Source: Salmonella enterica subsp. enterica serovar Choleraesuis
GTDB lineage: Bacteria; Pseudomonadota; Gammaproteobacteria; Enterobacterales; Enterobacteriaceae
Reading direction: 5' to 3'
NCBI GenBank assembly: GCA_022846635.1
Contig: AP025685.1
Span: forward strand, 1 to 64,000
DNA: 64,000 nucleotides
Shown: positions 55,815-64,000 of the stretch, one piece after another
Layout of the letters: each line of letters starts with the position of its first letter
Numbering within the stretch: the first letter of the stretch is position 1
Notes under the pieces: model-generated
What the model was told of the DNA's origin: nothing
The model's input: only the letters and a program-made list of their open reading frames with translations
Database searches by the model: none
Program-made: the position numbers and the translations under genes

Positions 55815-56849
55815 ATGGATGTATTGAAAGATAGTATTTCTGATATTCTTTCGTTCGGTGATAACAAAAAAACACACAATTCACTGAATATTTCTTATGG
55901 GGTTGATCGACATTTTCTTTTTGGTGCTGCAATTTCGATGCAGTCAATTGTTAATAATAATAAAGACTTGGATATTTCATTTCATTTATTCACTGATTAC
56001 CTAGATTATGATTATAATAAGAGGATAACTCTCTTTTGTAAGAATAATACCAATGTGAATGTGACCATCTATAAAATTTCTGATAAATTTATAAATATAT
56101 TTCCAAGCGCCAAGCAGTGGTCATATGCGACTTTTTTTAGATTCATCGCCTTTGATTTTTTGGCGGAACATTGTCATAACTTACTTTATATTGATGCTGA
56201 TATAATTTGTAAGGGATCAATTAGAGAGTTACTAGAGTTAGAGTTTTCTGATTTATATTATGCGGCAGTGGTGAAAGATAATGAATTTATGCAAGGCAAA
56301 CCAGCTGAGCGACTTAATGTAGATGGTTTGCCGGGGAATTATTTTAATGCCGGTTTCATTTATTTAAATTTAAAAGCATGGAAGAAAAATAAATTTATGC
56401 AGCAGGCACTATCTATGCTTGCATCTGATGTTGAGCATAAAAAATATAAGTGTTTAGATCAAGATATTCTCAATATTCTATTTTTTAAGCATTGTCTATT
56501 TTTAGATGATAAGTATGATAAGTTATATGGTGTTGATTATGAGCTTGATTTCGAATCCGAAAATGAATATCAAAGTTATATAAATGATGATACTCGGTTA
56601 GTTCATTATGTAGGTATTACCAAGCCTTGGCATAACTGGACAGAATATCCATCTGAAAGCTATTTCTATGAAGCATATCGTTCATCAGCATGGAGTGATG
56701 TTCCTTTGCTAGATGCTAAAGGTGAGGGACAATTTAAAGCTAAAAGTATGCACGATAAAAAAAATGGTAGATCGGTATCATCATTTTGGTACTTTTTAAA
56801 GTATAGAATTGTTAAGACAATCAGGAAGTTGAGCGCTAATTGTAGCTAG
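55815..56849 (+). CDS. LPS core glycosyltransferase (third GT8, WaaJ/WaaR-like)
   Basis: A GT8 protein of 344 residues from the ATG at 55815 (preceded by TGGAGC), with LYIDADIICKG as DxD, YFNAGFIYLNLKAW, and HYVGITKPWHNWTEYPS. It is paralogous to the two GT8 genes upstream but clearly diverged from them. A start at 55800 would add five residues. It presumably adds a terminal outer-core hexose. Which sugar and linkage cannot be predicted, so no symbol is given. Confidence 0.85.
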   Translation: MDVLKDSISDILSFGDNKKTHNSLNISYGVDRHFLFGAAISMQSIVNNNKDLDISFHLFTDYLDYDYNKRITLFCKNNTNVNVTIYKISDKFINIFPSAKQWSYATFFRFIAFDFLAEHCHNLLYIDADIICKGSIRELLELEFSDLYYAAVVKDNEFMQGKPAERLNVDGLPGNYFNAGFIYLNLKAWKKNKFMQQALSMLASDVEHKKYKCLDQDILNILFFKHCLFLDDKYDKLYGVDYELDFESENEYQSYINDDTRLVHYVGITKPWHNWTEYPSESYFYEAYRSSAWSDVPLLDAKGEGQFKAKSMHDKKNGRSVSSFWYFLKYRIVKTIRKLSANCS

Positions 56850-56961
56850 GAAGATATAATTACTAAACCATTTATTTAATAATGATACTGTCGTATATCC
56901 TTTAAAGATATGCATTCTCTTTTTATCGATGGGTTATTGTCAACGCTGAGGCTATTTCTTT

Positions 56962-58044
56962 ATGCGGTTGGGTATATTTCATAGAAAAAAAAAGGTAATT
57001 CTGAATAAAATTAAAATATATCTATCTGGGTTTTTATTTCTTTATAGAAAGGTAGTTCGCCCGTTACCTGAAAAAATAGAGAAAATAGTAGTGATTCACA
57101 ATAATAAAAAGCTTGGGGACTTAATTGTCTTTAGTTCTATATATAGAGAACTGAAGTCCAGAAACATTCATCTGACGATAATTACGGATCCAAGAAGCGC
57201 TTTATTTTTACGTGAAAATAAAAAAATTGATGACATTATTATTAAAGATGATGATGGCTTTAATTCTTTATGGAAGCTTAGAAAAAAAATGAGGGGAAAT
57301 CATTACGACCTCTTGATAGATCCATTTGAAACTTTGCCAAATTATCGACATGCGATATTACTTTTAAGTATCAAGGCTTCACATGTTTTAGGTTTTGATA
57401 AGTGGTATCACAGATATTATGATACCTTTGATAGGCATGATGAGAATTTGCAGGAGCATATATCTACCCGTGTTTTATCTATAATGAAGTATGTGGATAA
57501 AAATTGCAATTCTTTGCTCTGTGGTCGCTATGATTTACCTATATCATCAGCACTCGAATATAAGGTTGATAAATTTGTAAATAACCAAAAAATAATTATT
57601 TTACATGCCTTTGGTGCAAAGAAAATATGTTGCTTGTCAAATGATCAAATCCACTCTGTTTATAATTACATTCGTATTAAATTTCCTGATTCACGCATTA
57701 TATTTACTGGCTTGCCGGAGGATCTTCGACGCATAGATATCGATGGGGCGGAATTTAGTCCATTTAAAACATTTTCTGAAACAATTGCCTTAACTAAGGC
57801 TGCTTATTTACTTGTCTCAGTGGATACTGCCCTGATTCACGTGGCTGCAGCGTTTACTATACCTACCGTAGCTATTTATCCAAAAGCAAAAAATCCTTAT
57901 TATCCTTCGGTTTTAGTATGGGGGCCAAATAATAAAAAAGCAGTCACAGTTGTGTCGGATGGATTTTTCGTTAATGAGCTTCCCGAACAGCCAATTCAAC
58001 AGGCGATTGACAAAATTATTCCTGTTTTGAAAAGCCCTCATTAA
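56962..58044 (+). CDS. GT9 heptosyltransferase-family protein ending the waaQ operon
   Basis: A 360-residue GT9 protein. The N-terminal Rossmann half has IVVIHNNKKLGDLIVFSSIY, a GDL form of the family G-D motif, and the C-terminal half has VSVDTALIHVAAAFTIPTVAIYP, the ADP-heptose site. It occupies the position of waaU/waaK. E. coli K-12 WaaU is also GT9 and adds heptose IV, so a terminal heptosyl transferase is plausible. An N-terminal basic segment (HRKKKVILNKIKIY) precedes the catalytic part. It is separated from the previous gene by 112 bp and converges with waaL. Confidence 0.8.
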   Translation: MRLGIFHRKKKVILNKIKIYLSGFLFLYRKVVRPLPEKIEKIVVIHNNKKLGDLIVFSSIYRELKSRNIHLTIITDPRSALFLRENKKIDDIIIKDDDGFNSLWKLRKKMRGNHYDLLIDPFETLPNYRHAILLLSIKASHVLGFDKWYHRYYDTFDRHDENLQEHISTRVLSIMKYVDKNCNSLLCGRYDLPISSALEYKVDKFVNNQKIIILHAFGAKKICCLSNDQIHSVYNYIRIKFPDSRIIFTGLPEDLRRIDIDGAEFSPFKTFSETIALTKAAYLLVSVDTALIHVAAAFTIPTVAIYPKAKNPYYPSVLVWGPNNKKAVTVVSDGFFVNELPEQPIQQAIDKIIPVLKSPH

Positions 58045-58070
58045 TATGAAGGCTTGATCAGAGCGATAAT

Positions 58071-59333
58071 TTAAAGGGATGATATTTTTTTATGTGATTC
58101 TATGGCTATAGCTATTACGATTGTCATAATGATAATTATTGGTATGCTCCTAGCCCATAACAATACATCACTGAGTCCAAGGCTAACTATAGCAATTAAT
58201 AGCCCGGCAAGAAGTATTGATTTTCTACGAAATGCCAGTATACATAATGACAAATAGAAAATCATAGTACTCAAAATACCTGCGATACCTTTTATTGATG
58301 CGCTTTCAATAATTTCATTATGGAGATGAATATTTAAGAATGGTAAAGCACCATTATAAATTTTATTCTCCCGCGCATACTTTCTTATATTTTCGGCTCT
58401 GGATTCAGCGGACTTCCATATCAGCGGTGAGTTTTGAAATGATTTCAAACCCACCTCATACATCGCTAATCGAGCTCCTAATGATGTCCAGCTATTGGAG
58501 TTTTTATATTGTTGGATGTCATTTAGAGCGACTTCATAACGATGAGTGATCTGATCTTTGAATGTCATTAGAACTAGAGCTATTAATATGATAAAAATTC
58601 CTGTAGAAGTTAATAGCTCTTTCCTTGTCGCACCATAAGTGTATGCAATTGTTATAATGCTTATTACAGGGAACACTAAAATTGCCGATCGGGTTTCAGT
58701 GAATAATATTAACGTAAATACGCTTGCAGTATTTAATATATATAAGATCAGGTTTTTTTTATTTGTGCACAGAATCGCTGTGCCACTTATAAACCCAATT
58801 AATAATATAGTATAAGCTGCGCCGGTTGCTGAACCTATACCAAAATCAAGACGAATAATTTTGCTGGAAAATTTTAAATATAGAGCGGAAGTTAGAATGA
58901 TAAAGGTTAATAAATAAATAGCTGCATATAAATATTTATTAAGTTTTGTGGTTGTTGATGTGCTCATTAGTAGCGTTGGAAAAAAGCCATAAATAAACAC
59001 TTTTCCCATATTTTGATAGCTGTGATAAGTCTCCCTAAAGGCTGAACCATCAGTTTTAAAAGCCTTGTACCAAAGTATATTAATAATTCCTAATAATAAT
59101 ATCGAGAGTGGCAGTGCAAGGTTATAGAAAGAGTAGTTGCGTTTTTTTATGCTAAAAACAAAAGTAACTAATGATAGTATTGACGTAAGGGTAAAAAGCT
59201 TCATGCTCAAATTATTAAAAAAAGGAGCGCATGCAAGAGTTAATATGCACATAGCCAGGATCAGCGATTCTGAATAATGTTGCCATTTACCACTATTTGA
59301 GTTTCTGGTAAAGCTGATGAATTTCAAGTTCAT
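58071..59333 (-). CDS. waaL: O-antigen ligase WaaL
   Basis: Transfers undecaprenyl-linked O-antigen to the completed lipid A-core in the periplasm. A 420-residue membrane protein with about eleven to twelve helices (E. coli about 419). Conserved points in the Wzy_C domain are Arg in TETRSAILVFP and His in HLHNEIIESASIKGI. The sequence is AT-rich and diverged, as usual for WaaL matched to a particular core terminus. It is last in the hldD-waaF-waaC-waaL operon, 46 bp after waaC. Confidence 0.93.
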   Translation of the reverse strand: MNLKFISFTRNSNSGKWQHYSESLILAMCILTLACAPFFNNLSMKLFTLTSILSLVTFVFSIKKRNYSFYNLALPLSILLLGIINILWYKAFKTDGSAFRETYHSYQNMGKVFIYGFFPTLLMSTSTTTKLNKYLYAAIYLLTFIILTSALYLKFSSKIIRLDFGIGSATGAAYTILLIGFISGTAILCTNKKNLILYILNTASVFTLILFTETRSAILVFPVISIITIAYTYGATRKELLTSTGIFIILIALVLMTFKDQITHRYEVALNDIQQYKNSNSWTSLGARLAMYEVGLKSFQNSPLIWKSAESRAENIRKYARENKIYNGALPFLNIHLHNEIIESASIKGIAGILSTMIFYLSLCILAFRRKSILLAGLLIAIVSLGLSDVLLWARSIPIIIIMTIVIAIAIESHKKISSL

Positions 59334-59379
59334 TTAAAATTTCTCTGCCAGAGGTCCATATAAAATATTCACTTACTCA

Positions 59380-60339
59380 TTATTTTAAAGATAGTATCTT
59401 ACTTAAGATAAGGGCAGAAGGTACATCGGCCATAGCTCCAGTACAGGAGCAGCATGCAATCTGATTTTTCCCATATCCCCCTATCAGCCCCGGATCGGTT
59501 GGGCCATAGAGAGTAATGTTCGGTTTATCCAGCGCTGCCGCCATATGGCTTAGCCCGGTGTCTACAGAAACAATAAAACGCGCGCCGGCCAGCAGGCGGG
59601 CGACCTCTTCCAGACTCATGCGCGGCATGACGTCCACATAATCAAATCCCTGTGCCAGCCTTTTGGCTCGGGCTTCTTCATGTGCGGCACCCCACGGCAG
59701 TTTAATGCGCAACCCAAGGTCTTTCATTGAGTCGATAAGCTGTCGCCAGTGTTCTTCTGGCCAGTGCTTATCATCACGGGTTGTGGCATGTAAAAAAACT
59801 GCGTAATGGGAGGCTGTAGATTCGGCTCCGAGAAAATGACTGGCAATAGCGTAGTCACCCTGAGTTTCCGGCTTATCATATCCCAGGCTTTTGGCAAACA
59901 GCTCGCGGGTGCGCTCTACGGCATGTTGCTCACGTGCGATGTGATGCCGACGGTTGTAAAACAGGCTGGCAAGTGGTTCACGCGCCGTTTTCCAGTCCAT
60001 GCCGTGTTTTATGCCGCGAGCAAGTCTGGTGACCAGGGCTGCGCTTTTTACCAGTCCCTGGGCATCAATGATGGCGTCGTAGCTTTCACGGCGGAGCGCT
60101 TCACGGAACGCTTTGCGTTCGGCGCGAATAGGTGCTGAGAACCACGCTTTGCGCCAGCGCCGTATTGCCACTGGAATAACTCGCTCAACCGACTGATGCC
60201 AGCCGGGAATTTGAGCAAAGTTTTCTTCAACCACCCAGTCAAAGCGAATATCTGGAAATTGACGTGCGGCATCGGTTACGGCCGGAAGAGTATGTAATAC
60301 ATCTCCCATGGAAGAGGTCTTAACGATTAATACCCGCAC
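59380..60339 (-). CDS. waaC: LPS heptosyltransferase I WaaC
   Basis: Adds the first heptose to Kdo. A GT9 enzyme of 319 residues, as in E. coli. It has MRVLIVKTSSMGDVLHTLPAVT with the catalytic Asp, DWKTAREPLASLFYNR, and FIVSVDTGLSHMAAALDKPN. It begins directly after the waaF stop with no gap. Confidence 0.98.
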   Translation of the reverse strand: MRVLIVKTSSMGDVLHTLPAVTDAARQFPDIRFDWVVEENFAQIPGWHQSVERVIPVAIRRWRKAWFSAPIRAERKAFREALRRESYDAIIDAQGLVKSAALVTRLARGIKHGMDWKTAREPLASLFYNRRHHIAREQHAVERTRELFAKSLGYDKPETQGDYAIASHFLGAESTASHYAVFLHATTRDDKHWPEEHWRQLIDSMKDLGLRIKLPWGAAHEEARAKRLAQGFDYVDVMPRMSLEEVARLLAGARFIVSVDTGLSHMAAALDKPNITLYGPTDPGLIGGYGKNQIACCSCTGAMADVPSALILSKILSLK

Positions 60340-61386
60340 CTAGTCTTCCTCTGCCGCCAGCAACGACTGAAGCTCATCGTGAACGCGCTCAGGTTGAATA
60401 TCGATCAGGCTTTGATGATAACCCTGCTCTCCATCACCTTTACGCACACGCAGATAGCCATCAATCAGGCGAATGACCCGCGCTTTGTGTGAGAGCGGTG
60501 GAGTAAAGTCGGGGCTGCTTGGCCCATATAACGCTACCAACGGACGCCCAACGGATGCTGCAACGTGCATCAATCCTGAATCATTGGTCACGATGGCTTT
60601 GCAGGAGGCAATCAAGAGTACGGCTTGATCCAGCTGCGTGTCTCCGGCCAGGTTACGGCACCAATGCTGTTGTTCCGAGTTGAGGGCTGACATTATTTGC
60701 TGGCCCGCTTCAGCATCTTTCGCCGAACCGAACAGGACAATCTGAAAGCCTTCATCAATTAACCGGGCTGCCAGAGCGCTGTAATGATAATGAGGCCAGC
60801 GTTTGGCGGGGCCAAATTCAGCGCCTGGGCAGAAGCCGATAATGGGGCGTTCTGCCGAAATATGGAAGCTGCGCTGTGCCTGTAGCTTCTCTTCATCGGT
60901 AACCTTAAGCTGTGGCCAGAGCAGAGGATGAGGCAAATCCCTGGCGGTATTCATAACGCCTTTGTCATAGGCCAGAGCGACATAGCGCTCTACCATAAGC
61001 GGCCAGTCGGGCTTATTAAGCTGGCGAATATCATTAAGTAAGCCGTATCGCATCTCTCCGCGCCATCCGGTACGTAGCGGAACGCGGGCAAAGAAAGGAA
61101 TTAATGCGGACTTTAAAGAATTTGGCAGGACGTAGGCGCGATCATAGTGATTGTCGCGCAGGCTAATACCCAGGCGGCGACGCTCACCGAGCGCCAGAGC
61201 GCCGTGACCGAGTGGCATTGGGATGGCCTGGCTGACTTCTGGCATTCGCGCCAGCAATGGACGGCACCACGCGGGTGCCATCACATCGATTGTTGCCTGG
61301 GGATAGCGCGCCCTGAGCGTACGGTAAAGACTTTGCGACATCATCATGTCACCTACCCATGACGGGCCGATCACCAGTATTTTCAT
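60340..61386 (-). CDS. waaF: LPS heptosyltransferase II WaaF
   Basis: Adds the second heptose. A GT9 enzyme of 348 residues, as in E. coli, opening MKILVIGPSWVGDMMMSQSLY with the catalytic Asp. FCPGAEFGPAKRWP and VTNDSGLMHVAASVGRPLVALYG form the donor site. It lies 14 bp after hldD and abuts waaC. Confidence 0.98.
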   Translation of the reverse strand: MKILVIGPSWVGDMMMSQSLYRTLRARYPQATIDVMAPAWCRPLLARMPEVSQAIPMPLGHGALALGERRRLGISLRDNHYDRAYVLPNSLKSALIPFFARVPLRTGWRGEMRYGLLNDIRQLNKPDWPLMVERYVALAYDKGVMNTARDLPHPLLWPQLKVTDEEKLQAQRSFHISAERPIIGFCPGAEFGPAKRWPHYHYSALAARLIDEGFQIVLFGSAKDAEAGQQIMSALNSEQQHWCRNLAGDTQLDQAVLLIASCKAIVTNDSGLMHVAASVGRPLVALYGPSSPDFTPPLSHKARVIRLIDGYLRVRKGDGEQGYHQSLIDIQPERVHDELQSLLAAEED

Positions 61387-61400
61387 AACTATTTTACCGA

Positions 61401-62333
61401 TCAGGCCTTACGGTTCAGCCAGGCCATATATTCGGCCACGCCTTCTGCGACGGTTTTGAACTGTACATCACAACCGGCGGCACGCAGATTGGTGAGATCT
61501 GCCTGAGTAAATGCCTGATAGCGGCCTTTAAGTTTTTCCGGGAACGGGATGTATTCCAGTTTGCCTTGCTTGTGGTAAGCGAGAGCTGCGTCGGCAACGG
61601 CCTGGAAGGATTCGGCACGACCGGTACCGCAGTTGAAAATGCCGGAAACACCGTTATCCATAAACCACAGATTTACGGCTGCCACGTCGCCAACGTAGAT
61701 AAAGTCGCGGCGGAAGTTGTCGCTGCCTTCGAACAGTTTTGGGTTCTCGCCATTATTCAGCTGAGTGTTCAAATGGAAAGCGACGCTCGCCATGCTGCCT
61801 TTATGACCTTCACGCGGGCCATAAACGTTGAAGTAGCGGAAACCTGTGATTTGCGATTCGGCTTCAGGCAGAATTTTGCGCACATATTCATCAAACAGGA
61901 ACTTAGAGTAGCCGTATACGTTCAGCGGGCCTTCAAATTCGCGGGATTCGATGAAGTCGCTAGTGCGTCCACCGTAGGTGGCGGCAGAAGAAGCATACAG
62001 GAATGGAATCTGGCGTTCGAGGCAGTAGTGCAGCAGCTCTTTGGAGTACTGATAGTTGTTATCCATCACGTACTTGCCATCCCACTCGGTGGTGGAGGAG
62101 CAGGCGCCTTCATGGAATACGGCTTCAATATCGCCGAAGTCTTCGCCAGCCATAATCTGGATCAGAAAGTCTTCTTTATCCATGTAGTCAGCGATATCCA
62201 AATCGACCAGATTGACGAACTTGGTACCATCTTTCAGGTTATCAACCACCAGGATGTCTTTATAACCACGATCATTCAGTGACTTAATGATGTTACTGCC
62301 GATTAAACCGGCACCACCAGTTACAATAATCAT
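61401..62333 (-). CDS. hldD: ADP-L-glycero-D-manno-heptose-6-epimerase
   Basis: Makes the ADP-heptose donor used by WaaC, WaaF and WaaQ. An SDR-type epimerase of 310 residues, as in E. coli. It has the Rossmann motif [16 protein letters not shown], catalytic Ser/Tyr/Lys in [10 protein letters not shown] and [12 protein letters not shown], and a [19 protein letters not shown] block. First gene of the core operon, with a candidate sigma-32-type promoter upstream, in keeping with its heat-shock history as htrM in E. coli. Confidence 0.98.
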   Translation of the reverse strand: MIIVTGGAGLIGSNIIKSLNDRGYKDILVVDNLKDGTKFVNLVDLDIADYMDKEDFLIQIMAGEDFGDIEAVFHEGACSSTTEWDGKYVMDNNYQYSKELLHYCLERQIPFLYASSAATYGGRTSDFIESREFEGPLNVYGYSKFLFDEYVRKILPEAESQITGFRYFNVYGPREGHKGSMASVAFHLNTQLNNGENPKLFEGSDNFRRDFIYVGDVAAVNLWFMDNGVSGIFNCGTGRAESFQAVADAALAYHKQGKLEYIPFPEKLKGRYQAFTQADLTNLRAAGCDVQFKTVAEGVAEYMAWLNRKA

Positions 62334-62353
62334 AATTCTTACCTGTAAATATC

Positions 62354-62380
62354 TGTCGGGGTCTGAAGGTGAGATTCAGA
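62354..62380 (-). promoter_or_regulatory. Candidate sigma-32 promoter of hldD
   Basis: On the minus strand TCTGAA (62375-62380) is followed after 13 bp by CCCCGACA (62354-62361), partly matching the RpoH pattern CTTGAA-N13-CCCCAT. It lies about 20-47 bp upstream of the hldD ATG. It overlaps a perfect inverted repeat GTCTGAA/TTCAGAC (62361-62381). E. coli hldD (rfaD, htrM) is heat-inducible. The -35 match is imperfect, so support is moderate. Confidence 0.45.
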
Positions 62381-62566
62381 CACTAATGCCTCTAATCATA
62401 CCATTACATCGTCTGACCGACAGCTTGCCATTTAGCAACTGCGGCGCGGAAATGTTTCAGTGTCGTGATTTGTGCTGCAAAAATTATCCTCCGTGAGGCA
62501 TCATCTCGTGATATCCAATAGCTTTAAGTAATATGTGTTGAGTTACGCCATACCTGGAGAATAGTA

Positions 62567-63763
62567 ATGCGAGGCGATTTTTACCGGCAGTTAACCGCCA
62601 GCCTGGAGCAGGCACGCTCTGAAGGGCTGTTTAAGGATGAACGCATCATTACGTCCGCGCAGCAGGCGGATATTACCGTGGCGGATGGTAGCCACGTCAT
62701 CAACTTTTGTGCCAATAACTATCTGGGACTGGCAAACCACCCTGAGCTCATCGCAGCCGCGAAGCAGGGGATGGATAGCCACGGTTTCGGCATGGCATCG
62801 GTGCGTTTTATCTGCGGTACCCAGGACACTCACAAGCAGCTTGAGAAGAAGCTGGCTGATTTCCTGGGTATGGAAGATGCCATTCTTTACTCCTCTTGCT
62901 TCGATGCGAACGGCGGGTTGTTTGAAACGCTGCTTGGTCCGGAAGATGCCATCATCTCTGACGCGCTGAACCACGCTTCCATTATCGATGGCGTTCGTCT
63001 ATGCAAAGCAAAACGCTTCCGTTACGCCAATAACGATATGCAGGAGCTTGAGTCCCGTTTGCAGGAAGCGCGCGCCGCTGGCGCTCGTCACGTATTAATT
63101 GCCACCGACGGCGTATTCTCAATGGATGGCGTTATCGCGAACCTTAAAGGGGTTTGCGATCTGGCAGATAAATACGATGCGCTGGTGATGGTCGATGACT
63201 CCCACGCGGTGGGCTTTGTCGGCGCAAATGGCCGAGGCACTCACGAGTACTGCGATGTGATGGGCCGGGTTGATATCATTACCGGTACGCTGGGTAAAGC
63301 TCTTGGTGGAGCCTCCGGTGGCTACACCGCCGCCAGCAAAGAGGTGGTTGAGTGGCTGCGCCAGCGTTCACGCCCGTATTTATTCTCCAACTCTCTGGCG
63401 CCGGCGATTGTGGCTGCTTCAATTAAGGTTCTGGAGATGCTGGAATCTGGCAGCGAGCAGCGTGAGCGTCTGTGGGCCAATGCCCGCTTATTCCGCGAGA
63501 AAATGTCGGCAGTGGGTTTCACACTGGCCGGTGCTGACCACGCTATTATTCCCGTCATGCTCGGTGAAGCGACCGTGGCGCAGAATTTTGCCCGCGAACT
63601 GCAAAAAGAAGGTATTTATGTCACCGGTTTCTTCTATCCGGTAGTACCGAAAGGGCAGGCTCGTATTCGTACTCAGATGTCGGCGGCACATACTACTGAG
63701 CAAATTGAGCGCGCGGTTGCAGCCTTTACCCGTATCGGCAAACAGTTAGGTGTCATTGCCTAA
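62567..63763 (+). CDS. kbl: 2-amino-3-ketobutyrate coenzyme A ligase
   Basis: PLP-dependent cleavage of 2-amino-3-ketobutyrate with CoA to glycine and acetyl-CoA. It is 398 residues, as in E. coli. The PLP lysine is in [14 protein letters not shown], and [25 protein letters not shown] and the C-terminal [11 protein letters not shown] are conserved. It precedes tdh by 9 bp, forming the threonine degradation operon. It is divergent from hldD across 233 bp. Confidence 0.99.
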   Translation: MRGDFYRQLTASLEQARSEGLFKDERIITSAQQADITVADGSHVINFCANNYLGLANHPELIAAAKQGMDSHGFGMASVRFICGTQDTHKQLEKKLADFLGMEDAILYSSCFDANGGLFETLLGPEDAIISDALNHASIIDGVRLCKAKRFRYANNDMQELESRLQEARAAGARHVLIATDGVFSMDGVIANLKGVCDLADKYDALVMVDDSHAVGFVGANGRGTHEYCDVMGRVDIITGTLGKALGGASGGYTAASKEVVEWLRQRSRPYLFSNSLAPAIVAASIKVLEMLESGSEQRERLWANARLFREKMSAVGFTLAGADHAIIPVMLGEATVAQNFARELQKEGIYVTGFFYPVVPKGQARIRTQMSAAHTTEQIERAVAAFTRIGKQLGVIA

Positions 63764-63772
63764 GGACAGATT

Positions 63773-64000
63773 ATGAAAGCATTAGCGAAACTCAAGGCCG
63801 AAGAAGGCATCTGGATGACGGATGCGCCAACTCCAGAGCCTGGCCATAACGATCTGCTGATTAAAATTCGTAAAACCGCTATCTGCGGTACCGATGTGCA
63901 TATCTATAACTGGGATCAGTGGTCGCAAAAGACTATTCCAGTGCCGATGATTGTTGGCCACGAATATGTGGGCGAAGTCGTTGGCATGGGTCAGGAAGTC
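63773..64000 (+). CDS. tdh: L-threonine 3-dehydrogenase (5' part, cut by window end)
   Basis: Oxidises threonine to 2-amino-3-ketobutyrate, the substrate of Kbl. Only the first 76 codons are in the window (E. coli Tdh is 341 aa). They include [17 protein letters not shown], the catalytic zinc ligand in [13 protein letters not shown] (Cys-Gly-Thr-Asp), and [10 protein letters not shown] with the next zinc ligands. It is a zinc-dependent medium-chain dehydrogenase and continues past 64000. Confidence 0.97.
   Translation, partial: MKALAKLKAEEGIWMTDAPTPEPGHNDLLIKIRKTAICGTDVHIYNWDQWSQKTIPVPMIVGHEYVGEVVGMGQEV

Noticed and set aside
61566-62282. A 238-codon open frame antisense to hldD
   Set aside because: Same reasoning: hldD is certain and the opposite frame carries no family motif.

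Overview
The window is a chromosomal segment of a member of the Enterobacteriaceae. The housekeeping proteins match their Escherichia coli counterparts almost residue for residue and mostly in length (DnaA, DnaN, RecF, GyrB, IbpA/B, RecG, SpoT, Rph, PyrE, WaaA, Kbl). Gene order also follows the E. coli 81-84 min region, read from dnaA back to tdh. It is not E. coli or Salmonella: several syntenic blocks are replaced or interrupted. I do not name a genus. The window opens on the GTG start codon of dnaA and ends inside tdh.

Layout. (1) 1-6.4 kb: dnaA-dnaN-recF-gyrB, with an unusual 311-bp spacer between dnaN and recF that carries a long imperfect palindrome. (2) 6.4-9.9 kb, minus strand: an accessory operon of a NupC-type nucleoside transporter, an OprD-type porin and a class B acid phosphatase, behind a good CRP-type promoter. 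Together they look like a route for using external nucleotides: periplasmic dephosphorylation, outer-membrane entry, inner-membrane uptake. (3) 10.4-17.3 kb: yidB, yidA, yidR, then a Bacillus-like glucose dehydrogenase/glucose transporter pair and a DUF1471 gene inserted before yidQ, followed by the heat-shock genes ibpA-ibpB with RNA-thermometer leaders. (4) 17.4-23.8 kb: yidE, the block yihX-yihY-dtd-fabY (elsewhere in E. coli), and yicH. (5) 23.9-32.6 kb: xanP with a PurR box, gltS, and the gmk/rpoZ-spoT-trmH-recG group. (6) 32.8-37.3 kb: ligB, then inaA and eptC, both at positions different from E. coli. (7) 37.6-40.5 kb: a small accessory insert between yicC and eptC. It is bounded by a duplicated yicC 3' end plus terminator and holds one AlbA_2/HATPase-type gene and a wrecked IS3-family (IS407-group-like) element. 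(8) 40.5-49.6 kb: conserved yicC, rph-pyrE, slmA, dut, coaBC, radC, rpmBG, mutM, coaD, waaA. (9) 50.0-62.3 kb: the LPS core locus, with an RfaH-type JUMPstart/ops leader, waaQGP, three GT8 transferases, waaY, a GT9 protein, and the opposing hldD-waaF-waaC-waaL operon. (10) kbl-tdh for threonine degradation.

How it works together. Most of the window is core replication, stringent response, pyrimidine, ribosomal and LPS biology. The most interesting accessory parts are the nucleotide-scavenging operon, the gdh-glcU pair, and the yicC-borne insert. In that insert the single intact gene carries a 21-bp DNA repeat (a seven-residue peptide repeat beginning ITD) whose core also occurs in its own upstream region, next to an inverted repeat that looks like an operator. 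No rRNA or tRNA genes, CRISPR arrays or intact prophages were seen.
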